DNA of 64,000 nucleotides, taken from an uncultured Porphyromonas sp. (lineage in GTDB: Bacteria > Bacteroidota > Bacteroidia > Bacteroidales > Porphyromonadaceae). Within the stretch, counting starts at the first letter, position 1. Every line of letters starts with the position of its first letter. A program made the position numbers and the translations under genes. Below are positions 25,130 to 33,432 of the stretch, piece by piece. Under the pieces are notes generated by a model. The model did not search any database, was not told the DNA's origin, and saw only the letters and a list, made by a program, of their open reading frames with translations. The stretch is from NCBI RefSeq assembly GCF_900541275.1, contig NZ_UQJH01000001.1:186001-250000 (forward strand), in the 5' to 3' direction.

Positions 25130-25900
25130 ATGCGACAGATAAAAGACCTTAGTATGTCCGTGTGCGACATACGACACTTCAGCGATACGCTCTATGGCAT
25201 ACGTGTGGAGCCTATCGACAGGGCAGTGAAGGTGCCTCCCTTTGCTCCTGGTCAATTCGTGCAGCTACGCATCCATGCACCGGAGGTGCTACTGAGACGC
25301 CCTATCTCTATCTACGGAGGGGGTGAGGATCACTTGGACCTACTTATCCAAGTGGCCGGTAAAGCGACACGCTACTTGAGAGACGCTCCCAGAGGGACGA
25401 GCGTGGAGGTACTGGGACCACTTGGAAACCACTTCAGCGCTCCTATCGGAGAGAGTCCTCTATTAGTAGGTGGCGGAGTGGGCATTGCACCTCTCCTGAC
25501 GATGGGTCGCCACCTACTCAGTCAAGGATACGAGCCGACTTTTCTCCTCGGAGCTCGCGCTGACAGTGCCTTTCCCGATCTCACCCCCTTTGAGGAAGTG
25601 GGCGAGCTTCTCATCACTACTGAGGATGGGAGCCTTGGCGAGCAAGGCTTCGTGACTGAGCACACTGTCTGGGGCAAGAGGACATTTTCTGATATATACT
25701 GCTGTGGTCCCACTCCTATGATGAAGGCGGTTGCAGATATCGCCCGTAGGAATAAGATCCGTTGCGAAGTGTCCCTGGAAAATATGATGGCCTGCGGCAT
25801 CGGGATCTGTCTCTGCTGCGTAGAGCCAACGGTGCGTGGTAATGTATGCGTCTGTACGGAGGGACCTGTGTTTAATATCGAGGATCTATTGTGGCAATGA
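25130..25900 (+). CDS. pyrK: Dihydroorotate dehydrogenase B, electron-transfer subunit
   Basis: PyrK carries FAD and a [2Fe-2S] cluster and passes electrons from the catalytic PyrD subunit to NAD+. The 256-residue protein shows the FAD motif RRPISIYGGG near residue 55, a nucleotide-binding VGGGVGIAPLL near residue 112, and cluster ligands in the C-terminal CGIGICLCCV...CVCTEGP. A GTG at 25121 is an alternative start three codons earlier. The stop codon overlaps the pyrD ATG (ATGA), indicating translational coupling of the heterotetramer subunits. Confidence 0.94.
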   Translation: MRQIKDLSMSVCDIRHFSDTLYGIRVEPIDRAVKVPPFAPGQFVQLRIHAPEVLLRRPISIYGGGEDHLDLLIQVAGKATRYLRDAPRGTSVEVLGPLGNHFSAPIGESPLLVGGGVGIAPLLTMGRHLLSQGYEPTFLLGARADSAFPDLTPFEEVGELLITTEDGSLGEQGFVTEHTVWGKRTFSDIYCCGPTPMMKAVADIARRNKIRCEVSLENMMACGIGICLCCVEPTVRGNVCVCTEGPVFNIEDLLWQ

Positions 25901-26820
25901 AGCAGATGAACGACTTAACGACTAAGATAGGCAGTCTCGTGCTGAAAAATCCTGTCACGACAGCCTCCGGAACCTTTGGTGATGGTGTGCTGATGAATCA
26001 GGTGTACGATGTCTCTCAGCTGGGTGGGATCTTTGCAAAAGCGGTGACGCTGGAGCCTCGTCAGGGAAATCCGAAGCCTCGAATGGCGGAGACCCCCTCA
26101 GGGATGATCAATGCTGTCGGGCTGCAAAATAAGGGGCTCGACTACTGGATTGATCACATCTATCCTGAGGCCAATCGGCTTGGTACCGAGATCATACCCA
26201 ACGTAAGTGGCTCCACGATAGCCTCCTACGTACAGGTGGCAGAGGCTCTTAATGATCTCGATCTGGTACATGCGATCGAGCTGAATATCTCTTGTCCAAA
26301 CGTGAGGGATGGGGGTATGCTCTATGGAGTCTCTTGCGAAGGCACTGCCGAGATCGTAAAGGCAGTGCGGAGGGTCTTCGATAAGACGCTCATCGTCAAG
26401 CTAACGCCCAATGTGACCAGCATAACCGACATTGCTCAGGCTGCTGTAGACGAGGGCGCTGATGCACTATCGCTGATCAATACCATTATGGCTATGGCAG
26501 TCGATGCGGAGCATAGGAGACCAAAGATCTCCACCATCACCGGTGGTCTCTCTGGTCCTGCAGTCAAGCCTGTGGCACTAAGGATGGTATGGCAGGTGTC
26601 TCAGGTCGTCGATGTGCCGCTGATAGGTATTGGTGGGATCTGCGACTGGAGGGATGCGATCGAGTTCATCCTATGTGGTGCCTCGGCAGTTCAGATCGGC
26701 ACTCAGAATTTTGTCGATCCTCTGGCTCCTCTCGGTGTGATAGCAGGGATCGACGACTATATGACCCGACACCACTTCTCGTCCGTTACGGAAATGGTTG
26801 GGGCGCTGGTCACCGACTAA
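25897..26820 (+). CDS. pyrD: Dihydroorotate dehydrogenase B, catalytic subunit
   Basis: Class 1B dihydroorotate dehydrogenase, the FMN enzyme that oxidises dihydroorotate to orotate. It has about 307 residues from the ATG overlapping the pyrK stop. KNPVTTASGTFG lies near the N-terminus, the catalytic Cys is in ELNISCPNV, Lys is in LIVKLTPNV, and the FMN phosphate-binding GIGGICDWRDA and AVQIGT motifs are at the end. Other in-frame starts occur at GTG 25891 and ATG 25906. The pyrK partner immediately upstream confirms the 1B class. The other pyrimidine genes in the window, pyrC and pyrF, are in separate operons. Confidence 0.95.
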   Translation: MKQMNDLTTKIGSLVLKNPVTTASGTFGDGVLMNQVYDVSQLGGIFAKAVTLEPRQGNPKPRMAETPSGMINAVGLQNKGLDYWIDHIYPEANRLGTEIIPNVSGSTIASYVQVAEALNDLDLVHAIELNISCPNVRDGGMLYGVSCEGTAEIVKAVRRVFDKTLIVKLTPNVTSITDIAQAAVDEGADALSLINTIMAMAVDAEHRRPKISTITGGLSGPAVKPVALRMVWQVSQVVDVPLIGIGGICDWRDAIEFILCGASAVQIGTQNFVDPLAPLGVIAGIDDYMTRHHFSSVTEMVGALVTD

Positions 26821-26923
26821 GACGACTTCCGTTTTTACCTGGGCGGACACCTCTTTTTTTAGCTTATGTCCATCCATTTGATACCACAGCTTGTGACGGA
26901 CGAGAGGGAGCACGGACACACTC

Positions 26924-26987
26924 GATTCTTTTACCGGTATTAGTGACGACTAATACCGGTAAAAGAATTCGCTAATACCGATATTAG
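26924..26987 (-). repeat. Triple-palindrome intergenic element, copy 3
   Basis: Plus-strand units are CTTTTACCGGTATTAG (26928-26943), CTAATACCGGTAAAAG (26950-26965) and CTAATACCGATATTAG (26972-26987), with spacers TGACGA and AATTCG. Read on the minus strand, the order, the TCGTCA spacer and the trailing AATC align with copy 1. Positions 26925-26943 and 26950-26968 form a perfect 19-bp inverted repeat with a 6-nt loop. Confidence 0.9.
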
Positions 26988-27191
26988 ACTGAGGGTTCAT
27001 TTGACGGAGGTACGCTTGGTTTTGCTATAGACCTAATGTAACCCGTTGCCTATTGATAATCAGTCTGTAGTGATCCGATTAAAATTGCTTCCTCTGCTTG
27101 GACCGTGAGGCTTAGGCTTGAGACGGCGAACACTGAGGCGATTGCCACGGAAAAGCGGTCATTCTGTGAAGCAGAGTTGTCAATTTTTTGG

Positions 27192-27199
27192 TATTTTTG
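27192..27199 (+). promoter_or_regulatory. Bacteroidetes-type -7 box (TATTTTTG) for leuS
   Basis: TATTTTTG matches TAnnTTTG, 40 bp before the leuS ATG. A TTG lies 12 bp upstream, which is closer than the usual -33 spacing. Confidence 0.5.
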
Positions 27200-27239
27200 C
27201 ACGCGATAGAATAGTCTGACAGACCAAGAGAGTAGCTTT

Positions 27240-30029
27240 ATGTCCTACAATTTCACAGAGATAGAGAAAAAGTGGCAAGCCTGGTGGCGAAACCACAATA
27301 TATACAAGGTCACGGAGGAGCCATCTAAGAGGAAGTTTTACTGCCTGGATATGTTCCCTTACCCCTCTGGAGCCGGTCTCCATGTGGGGCATCCGCTTGG
27401 CTACATTGCCTCAGACATACTAAGTAGGTACAAGCGGCTCTGCGGCTTCAATGTCCTGCACCCTATGGGATATGATGCCTATGGTCTGCCGGCAGAGCAG
27501 TATGCGATCCAGACCGGACAGCATCCTGCCGTCACTACCAAGATCAATACCGACAGGTACAGGAAGCAGCTGGACAACATTGGCTTCTCCTACGACTGGA
27601 GTCGAACGGTTATGACTTGCGATCCGGGGTATTACAAGTGGACGCAGTGGGCATTTATCCAGATGTTTCACTCTTACTACGATACGGAGGAGGATAAGGC
27701 ACAGCCGATCTCCACGCTTGTGGATCACCTGTCCAAGAGGGGAACCGAAGGACTGAGTGCTGAGGGGTCCGAGGAGCTCTCGTTCAGCGCTGACGAGTGG
27801 AATGGATGGGATGAGAAGAGGCAACAGGAGGTGCTAATGAATTACCGGCTCGCTTATAGAGGCGAGACGATGGTCAATTGGTGTCCCGCCCTTGGTACCG
27901 TACTCGCTAATGATGAGGTAAGCGAGGGCTTATCCGTACGTGGTGGACACCCTGTGGAGCAGAAGGTTATGAAGCAGTGGTGCCTTCGCGTGTCAGCTTA
28001 TGCGGAGAGACTTCTGTCAGGGCTGGATCATATAGACTGGACGCCCTCGATCAAGGAGACCCAGCGCAATTGGGTCGGTCGCTCTGAGGGGGCTGAGATT
28101 ACTTTTCACCTCAAGGATAGTCACGAGTCGATTACGGTCTTCACCACTCGGGCGGATACGCTCTACGGGGTGACCTTTATGGTGCTGGCTCCGGAGAGTT
28201 CTCTTGTGGAGGAGGTGACCACGGACGAGCAGAGGGTGGCGGTCGATGCCTATCTCGATCGGACGAAGAGGCGGTCCGAGAGGGAGCGTATGATGGACCA
28301 CTCGGTCTCCGGAGTCTTCTCCGGCAGCTACGCCATCCACCCGATAACGGGCGAGGAGATCCCGATCTGGATCAGCGACTATGTGCTCATCGGCTATGGT
28401 ACCGGCGCCGTGATGGCAGTACCGGCTCACGACTCAAGAGACTTTGCCTTTGCAAAGCACTTCTCTCTCCCTATCATCCAAGTGGTCAAGGGGAAAGGCT
28501 CTGAGGTGAGCGATCCGGCATCTTGGGAGGAGTCTCTCGATAGCCACGAGGGGACGATGATCCACTCCGGTTTCCTCGATGGGATGAGTGTCGATGAGGC
28601 GATCGGTGCGATGAGAGACTACGTAGACAAGCACAAGCTTGGTCGCAAGCGTGTCAATTACCGACTGAGGGATGCGATATTCAGCCGACAGAGATACTGG
28701 GGAGAGCCGATCCCCGTCTACTACAAGGACGGCATACCCTACACTCTGGATGAGTCGGAGCTTCCTCTGGAGCTCCCTGAGGTGGATAAGTATCTCCCCA
28801 CAGAGTCAGGCGAACCACCTCTTGGTCGGGCCAAGGACTGGTGTACTAAGGAGGGCTACCCCCTTGAGCTGTGCACGATGCCCGGATTTGCCGGCAGCTC
28901 AGCCTACTACCTGCGCTATATGGATCCGCACAATAGGCAGGCACTTGTCAGCAAGGAGGCTAATGAGTATTGGAGAAGTGTGGATGTCTATGTGGGGGGA
29001 ACGGAGCATGCGACCGGCCACCTGATCTATAGTCGCTTCTGGAATAAGTTCCTTTACGACCTCGGCTATGTCTGCGAGGATGAACCCTTCCGTAAGCTGA
29101 TTAACCAAGGTATGATCCAGGGAAAGTCAAGCTTTGCCTATCGTGTCATTGGGACCAATACTTTCGTCTCGCTGGGTAAGAAAGATGCGTATGAGGTCCA
29201 GCCGATCCATGTGTCGGTCGGGATCGTCCATAATGACCGACTGGATCTGGATGCCTTCAAGGCCTCTCAGCGAGAGCTTAATGATGCAGACTTTATCCTC
29301 GAGGACGATGGCTCCTATATCTGCGGTAGTGCAGTGGAGAAGATGAGCAAGTCGTACCTCAATGTGGTCAACCCGGACGATATCATCGAGCAGTATGGCG
29401 CTGATACTCTGAGGGTCTATGAGATGTTCCTCGGCCCGATAGAGCAATCCAAGCCTTGGGATACGAATGGAATCGATGGAGCCTTCCGTTTCCTTCGTCG
29501 CATCTATGGATTCTTCTTTGATGACGAAGGGGCGCTGAAGGTGACGGACGATAAACCATCGAAGGACTCTCTGAAGTCCCTGCACACTGCTCTTAAGAAG
29601 GTAACCGAGGGCATTGAGTCTTACTCCTTCAACACATGTGTGAGTGCTATGATGGTCTGTGCCAATGACCTTGCGAGCCAAAAGTGCACCTCAATGTCAT
29701 TGCTTCAAGACCTTGTCGTAATGCTCTCTCCCTTTGCTCCGCACCTCGCTGAGGAGGTGTGGCATGCACTGGGACACTCTGATAGTGTCGTGGATGCCAA
29801 GTGGCCGGAGCTAAATGAGGACTTCCTCAAGGAGTCCACGATTACTTATCCGATATCTTTCAATGGTAAGGTGCGCTTCACTATGGATCTCCCTGCTGAG
29901 ATGAGTAAGGCAGAGATTGAGGAGGAGGTGCTTCGGTCTGAGGACACTCTGCGATACCTTGAGGGTAAAGAGCCTCAGAGGGTCATAGTGGTACCTCATA
30001 AGATTGTCAATATTGTCCTTGGAAAGTAA
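27240..30029 (+). CDS. leuS: Leucyl-tRNA synthetase
   Basis: A class I aminoacyl-tRNA synthetase that charges tRNA-Leu. The HIGH-type motif PYPSGAGLHVGHPLGY is near residue 40, and the CP1 editing domain contains the T-rich FTTRADTLYGVTFMV and the GTGAVMAVPAHD motif. The catalytic lysine signature KMSKS is at residues 701-705. The length of 929 exceeds the usual bacterial 860-880; a sizeable part of the excess is an insertion of roughly 70 residues just before KMSKS (SFAYRVIGTNTFVSL to DDGSYICGSA), a feature I associate with Bacteroidetes enzymes. It is followed by yitT and rdgB on the same strand. Confidence 0.97.
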   Translation: MSYNFTEIEKKWQAWWRNHNIYKVTEEPSKRKFYCLDMFPYPSGAGLHVGHPLGYIASDILSRYKRLCGFNVLHPMGYDAYGLPAEQYAIQTGQHPAVTTKINTDRYRKQLDNIGFSYDWSRTVMTCDPGYYKWTQWAFIQMFHSYYDTEEDKAQPISTLVDHLSKRGTEGLSAEGSEELSFSADEWNGWDEKRQQEVLMNYRLAYRGETMVNWCPALGTVLANDEVSEGLSVRGGHPVEQKVMKQWCLRVSAYAERLLSGLDHIDWTPSIKETQRNWVGRSEGAEITFHLKDSHESITVFTTRADTLYGVTFMVLAPESSLVEEVTTDEQRVAVDAYLDRTKRRSERERMMDHSVSGVFSGSYAIHPITGEEIPIWISDYVLIGYGTGAVMAVPAHDSRDFAFAKHFSLPIIQVVKGKGSEVSDPASWEESLDSHEGTMIHSGFLDGMSVDEAIGAMRDYVDKHKLGRKRVNYRLRDAIFSRQRYWGEPIPVYYKDGIPYTLDESELPLELPEVDKYLPTESGEPPLGRAKDWCTKEGYPLELCTMPGFAGSSAYYLRYMDPHNRQALVSKEANEYWRSVDVYVGGTEHATGHLIYSRFWNKFLYDLGYVCEDEPFRKLINQGMIQGKSSFAYRVIGTNTFVSLGKKDAYEVQPIHVSVGIVHNDRLDLDAFKASQRELNDADFILEDDGSYICGSAVEKMSKSYLNVVNPDDIIEQYGADTLRVYEMFLGPIEQSKPWDTNGIDGAFRFLRRIYGFFFDDEGALKVTDDKPSKDSLKSLHTALKKVTEGIESYSFNTCVSAMMVCANDLASQKCTSMSLLQDLVVMLSPFAPHLAEEVWHALGHSDSVVDAKWPELNEDFLKESTITYPISFNGKVRFTMDLPAEMSKAEIEEEVLRSEDTLRYLEGKEPQRVIVVPHKIVNIVLGK

Positions 30030-30069
30030 AAGGACGCTTTCACGAATAGTTTTATTTAACTTATTAATC

Positions 30070-31032
30070 ATGGGCATAAGCAAATCAGCTAAGATCTGGC
30101 GCGAGGTAGAGGATTATATCCTGATCTTCCTTACTCTGCTCCTGTACACCTTCTTCTGGAGAGGGTTTATCTTTTCGCACGAGATCACCTCGGGTGGACT
30201 CTCCGGTATCGCTTCGGTCATTACTTGGGCCTGTGATAAGGCCGGTATGACCTTCGACGTAGGTTGGCCTTACAATATCATCAATGGTATCTTAGTGATC
30301 CTGTCGGTGATCATACTGGGATGGAAGTTCTCCATCCGCACTGTATTTAGCGTGATTGTCCTCGGTATCTCGATACCGGCATCGGGACAATTCTTTGATA
30401 CCCCGATGCTGCCCGACGATCCGGCTATGGCTGTGATCATCGGATCTATTGGTATCGGATTCAGCCTTGCAATGATCTTCGCAAGGGGTGGCTCGACGGG
30501 TGGTACCGATATTATCGCGTCGATCATTAATAAGTACAAGCATATGGCCATTGGCCGTGCTCTCTTAGCGATCGATGTGATCACTGTGGGACTCTCATGG
30601 TTTATCTTCCAGGATCCGGATAAGCTGGTATACTCCTTTATCCAGATCATCACCTGCAATCTCTCGGTCGACTTCTTCCTCAATGGCTACCGTCAGTGCG
30701 TGCAGTTCTTCATCATCTCCTCTAAGTACGATGAAATCAGTCAGCTGATCATCAAGGAGGCAGGACGCGGTGTGACCCTGCTCAAGGGTGTAGGAGCTTT
30801 CTCCGGATCTGATATGAAGGTGATGATGGTCATCGCCCGACGCGCTCAGACAGCCACGATCATGAGAATTGTGAAGGACATTGACGAGCGAGCTTTCATC
30901 ACCGAGGCACCTGTAAGGGGAGTCTATGGCGAGGGCTTTGACGTCAATTATGTCAAGCCTACGAAGAAACAGAAAGAGGGACTTGAGGAAGTGACTTCAT
31001 CGACGAGGCATGGTGAGGACTCAACAGAGTAA
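30070..31032 (+). CDS. YitT-family membrane protein
   Basis: A 320-residue inner-membrane protein of the YitT/DUF161 family. About five or six hydrophobic segments occupy residues 18-200, with the family-typical SGGLSGIASV and GGSTGGTDIIA loops. A cytoplasmic DUF2179 domain follows (about 215-300, LIIKEAGRGVTLLKGVGAFSG). The function is not established for the family. The frame opens at 30004 inside leuS, but MGISKSAKIWREVEDY at 30070 is the better start, 40 bp after the leuS stop. The gene ends 1 bp before the next start, so it is coupled to rdgB. Confidence 0.88.
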   Translation: MGISKSAKIWREVEDYILIFLTLLLYTFFWRGFIFSHEITSGGLSGIASVITWACDKAGMTFDVGWPYNIINGILVILSVIILGWKFSIRTVFSVIVLGISIPASGQFFDTPMLPDDPAMAVIIGSIGIGFSLAMIFARGGSTGGTDIIASIINKYKHMAIGRALLAIDVITVGLSWFIFQDPDKLVYSFIQIITCNLSVDFFLNGYRQCVQFFIISSKYDEISQLIIKEAGRGVTLLKGVGAFSGSDMKVMMVIARRAQTATIMRIVKDIDERAFITEAPVRGVYGEGFDVNYVKPTKKQKEGLEEVTSSTRHGEDSTE

Positions 31033-31033
31033 T

Positions 31034-31630
31034 ATGAGTGAGAGGCATCGGCTGCTCCTAGCGACTCACAATGAGCACAAAACTCAGGAAATAAGAGATC
31101 TCATCCTCCTTGAGGGACTGCCTTATGACGTGGTGTCCCTCCATGAGATGGGTGACGATGAGGAGATAGAGGAGACGGGAACGACGATCCGCGAGAACTC
31201 TATGATCAAGGCTCAGACCTGTCATCAGCGTCACCATATGGACTGCTTCGCTGATGACACTGGTCTCGAGGTGTCGGCACTTGATGGTCGCCCAGGAGTC
31301 TATACAGCTCGCTATGCTGGCCCGGAGTGCCGTCCGGCCGACAACATCCGAAAGCTCCTTCACGAGCTGGATGGAGTAGCGGACCGGAGCGCAGTCTTCC
31401 GGACGGTCATCACTCTGATCTTGGATGATCAGGAGCACTGCTTCGTGGGTGAGGTCCGCGGAGTGATTACGAAATCGCCTCAGGGGGAGGGTGGATTTGG
31501 CTACGACCCGGTGTTCCGTCCCGAGGGCTTTGATCGTACCTTTGCGGAGATGAGTGAGGAGGAGAAGAATCGCATCAGCCACAGAGGGAGAGCCACAGAG
31601 GCACTGATCCGTTTCTTAAGGTCACTGTAG
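31034..31630 (+). CDS. rdgB: Non-canonical purine NTP pyrophosphatase (RdgB/HAM1 family)
   Basis: Hydrolyses dITP, XTP and related deaminated nucleotides, keeping them out of DNA. The protein has 198 residues from the ATG at 31034. Motifs are LLATHNEHKTQEI at the N-terminus, TGTTIRENSMIKA near residue 46, ADDTGLEVSALDGRPGVYTA near 72, and GGFGYDPVF near 155. The longer frame from 31010 overlaps yitT and adds nothing conserved. It is 13 bp before xseA, so genome-maintenance genes are grouped here. Confidence 0.95.
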   Translation: MSERHRLLLATHNEHKTQEIRDLILLEGLPYDVVSLHEMGDDEEIEETGTTIRENSMIKAQTCHQRHHMDCFADDTGLEVSALDGRPGVYTARYAGPECRPADNIRKLLHELDGVADRSAVFRTVITLILDDQEHCFVGEVRGVITKSPQGEGGFGYDPVFRPEGFDRTFAEMSEEEKNRISHRGRATEALIRFLRSL

Positions 31631-31643
31631 TCACTATCTGCCT

Positions 31644-33089
31644 ATGAGCGTGGGCGCATCGAGGATCAGTCTCTTTGAGGACGAAGAGGAGGTTAAGGCG
31701 TTTAAGCTGAGTGAGTTGCTCGGAAGCGTACGTCGTGCTCTCGATGCGAGCTTCAAGGGATACTATAGGATCGTGGCTGAGGTGGCGAGCATTAATTCTA
31801 ATGCTTCCTCAGGACACTACTATCTAGAGCTGACAGAGACAGATGAGCGTGGGCGAAAAGTAGCCTCCTCACGAGCCACTATCTGGGCAGGGAATGCTGC
31901 TCGGGTGATGCAGCGCTTCTGTGATGTGACTGGGGACTATCCGCGTGCTGGAATGGAGCTCTTGATGACTGTGAGTGTCTCCTTTCATGAGCTGTATGGT
32001 TTCTCCCTCAATATCCTGGATATTGATCCTAATCACACTCTGGGCAATCTGGAGCGCATCCGTCGGGAGACGATTGCGAGGCTAAGAAAGGATGGCATTA
32101 TTGATCTCAATAAGGAGCAGTGTACTCTCCCGACACTCACACAGCGGATAGCCGTCATATCCTCTGCGACCGCTGCAGGGTGGGGTGACTTTAGGGATCA
32201 GATGCAGAAGAGCAATCTTGCCGGACTCTTTCACTTTGATCTCTACGCAGCTACGATGCAAGGCGCTACCACCACTCAGACAGTGATACGTGCTTTGGAT
32301 CGGATATATGATCATGCGGAGTCGTATGATGCTGTGGTGATCTTAAGAGGTGGGGGCAGTCCCATCGATCTGTCCGCATTTGATGACTATAGGCTCTGCG
32401 AGTATATAGCCAACTTCTGTCTCCCGGTCATTACCGCCATCGGGCATGAGCGTGACTTCTCTGTGGCTGACCATGTGGCCAATACCTCTGTCAAGACGCC
32501 CACAGCGGCCGCAGAGTTTCTGATCCATCGCTTGGAGAATCAGGTAAATAGGGTCGTCAATGCCGGTGATCACTTGAGTACTCTGCTTCTCGATCGCTAT
32601 CATCGGATGCAACAGCTACAGGTCGATCACCCCTCTCGACTGGGGAAGGTGCTGTCCGCGCTCGAGCGTCGAGAGAGCGATCGTATGCGCCGCTCAGAGA
32701 GGCTACTGACCAATGCTCTGCATAGTCACCAGGATGCTCTTCATGATAGCGTTGAGACCCTCACGAAGCGCGCTACTGCGCTACTCTATGATCGTAGGTT
32801 GTATGTCGGCTCTCAGTCCGTCGGCCTTGAGAGCAGGCGCCAGCGTCTATCCACGATCCTGACGAGGATTGTCCCGCAGGAGCAGGAGCGACTGGACAAC
32901 TATGCCAAGCTAGCAGAGCTCTATAATCCAGAGAAGATTATGAGGCGGGGGTTCCTGCCGGTGCTGCAGGGAGGACGTCAGCTCTCCTCGGTCGAAGAGG
33001 TGGATAGCGATACTGACATTCAGATCCTGATGATCGACGGCTCCATCGAGGGGCAAGTCTCCCGCATACTTAAGGACAAGACACAATAA
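31644..33089 (+). CDS. xseA: Exodeoxyribonuclease VII large subunit
   Basis: ExoVII degrades single-stranded DNA in both directions. The 481-residue protein has an N-terminal OB-fold (about residues 18-125, LLGSVRRALDASFKGYYRIVAEV). The catalytic domain follows, with IAVISSATAAGWGDF, VVILRGGGSPIDLSAFDDYRL (written in parts: VVILRGGGSP and IDLSAFDDYRL), and AIGHERDFSVAD with TPTAAAEFL. A coiled-coil region (about 310-420) for small-subunit binding comes next. xseB follows 5 bp downstream. Confidence 0.95.
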   Translation: MSVGASRISLFEDEEEVKAFKLSELLGSVRRALDASFKGYYRIVAEVASINSNASSGHYYLELTETDERGRKVASSRATIWAGNAARVMQRFCDVTGDYPRAGMELLMTVSVSFHELYGFSLNILDIDPNHTLGNLERIRRETIARLRKDGIIDLNKEQCTLPTLTQRIAVISSATAAGWGDFRDQMQKSNLAGLFHFDLYAATMQGATTTQTVIRALDRIYDHAESYDAVVILRGGGSPIDLSAFDDYRLCEYIANFCLPVITAIGHERDFSVADHVANTSVKTPTAAAEFLIHRLENQVNRVVNAGDHLSTLLLDRYHRMQQLQVDHPSRLGKVLSALERRESDRMRRSERLLTNALHSHQDALHDSVETLTKRATALLYDRRLYVGSQSVGLESRRQRLSTILTRIVPQEQERLDNYAKLAELYNPEKIMRRGFLPVLQGGRQLSSVEEVDSDTDIQILMIDGSIEGQVSRILKDKTQ

Positions 33090-33094
33090 GACCT

Positions 33095-33331
33095 ATGACT
33101 AAAGAAGAGATCAAGGAAAAAGTAGACGCTCTGACCTACGATGAGGCTATTGCTGAGACGGAGCGTGTGCTCTCACATCTGGAGGAGGGTAACCTGCCGA
33201 TCGATGAGGTACTTAGCCAAAGTCGCTATGCAGTGGCACTGATCACACATTGCCGGACAAAAATTGCCCAGGTAGGGAAAGAGGTCGATCGTATATTGGA
33301 CGACTTGGATCCTACTCCCGATAAGGAGTAA
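33095..33331 (+). CDS. xseB: Exodeoxyribonuclease VII small subunit
   Basis: A 78-residue helical protein that wraps the XseA coiled coil. The family motif LTYDEAIAETERVLSHLEEG and LPIDEVLSQSRYAVALITHC (two conserved helices) are clear, followed by KIAQVGKEVDRILDDL. It starts 5 bp after xseA and ends the leuS-yitT-rdgB-xseA-xseB run. The next gene, recQ, is convergent 100 bp away. Confidence 0.93.
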   Translation: MTKEEIKEKVDALTYDEAIAETERVLSHLEEGNLPIDEVLSQSRYAVALITHCRTKIAQVGKEVDRILDDLDPTPDKE

Positions 33332-33432
33332 GGTCTTAGGCACCCTTGTACAGGGCCATCATCGGTCACTGTGGAAATGACTGCATGACCACCGATTGCC
33401 ATACTACCTATTGTAGCAGAGGGCAAGTCGTG

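Larger units (their letters stand above)
26821..27239. other. 419-bp intergenic region between pyrD and leuS
   Basis: No gene is seen here. The region holds copy 3 of the triple-palindrome element (26924-26987) and the leuS -7 box (27192-27199). A T-rich run follows pyrD near 26853, but no convincing stem precedes it, so no terminator is called. Confidence 0.7.

Noticed and set aside
26843..26862. T-rich run after pyrD as a terminator
   Set aside because: No stable stem precedes the run; the surrounding bases do not pair convincingly.
26924..26987. Repeat copies as ordinary rho-independent terminators
   Set aside because: The hairpins are not followed by a consistent U-tract, and copies also occur in divergent gaps where no transcript ends.
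33332..33432. Inverted bases ATCGGT...ACCGAT between xseB and recQ as a terminator
   Set aside because: The loop is long, there is no U-tract, and the stem is short; it was not called.
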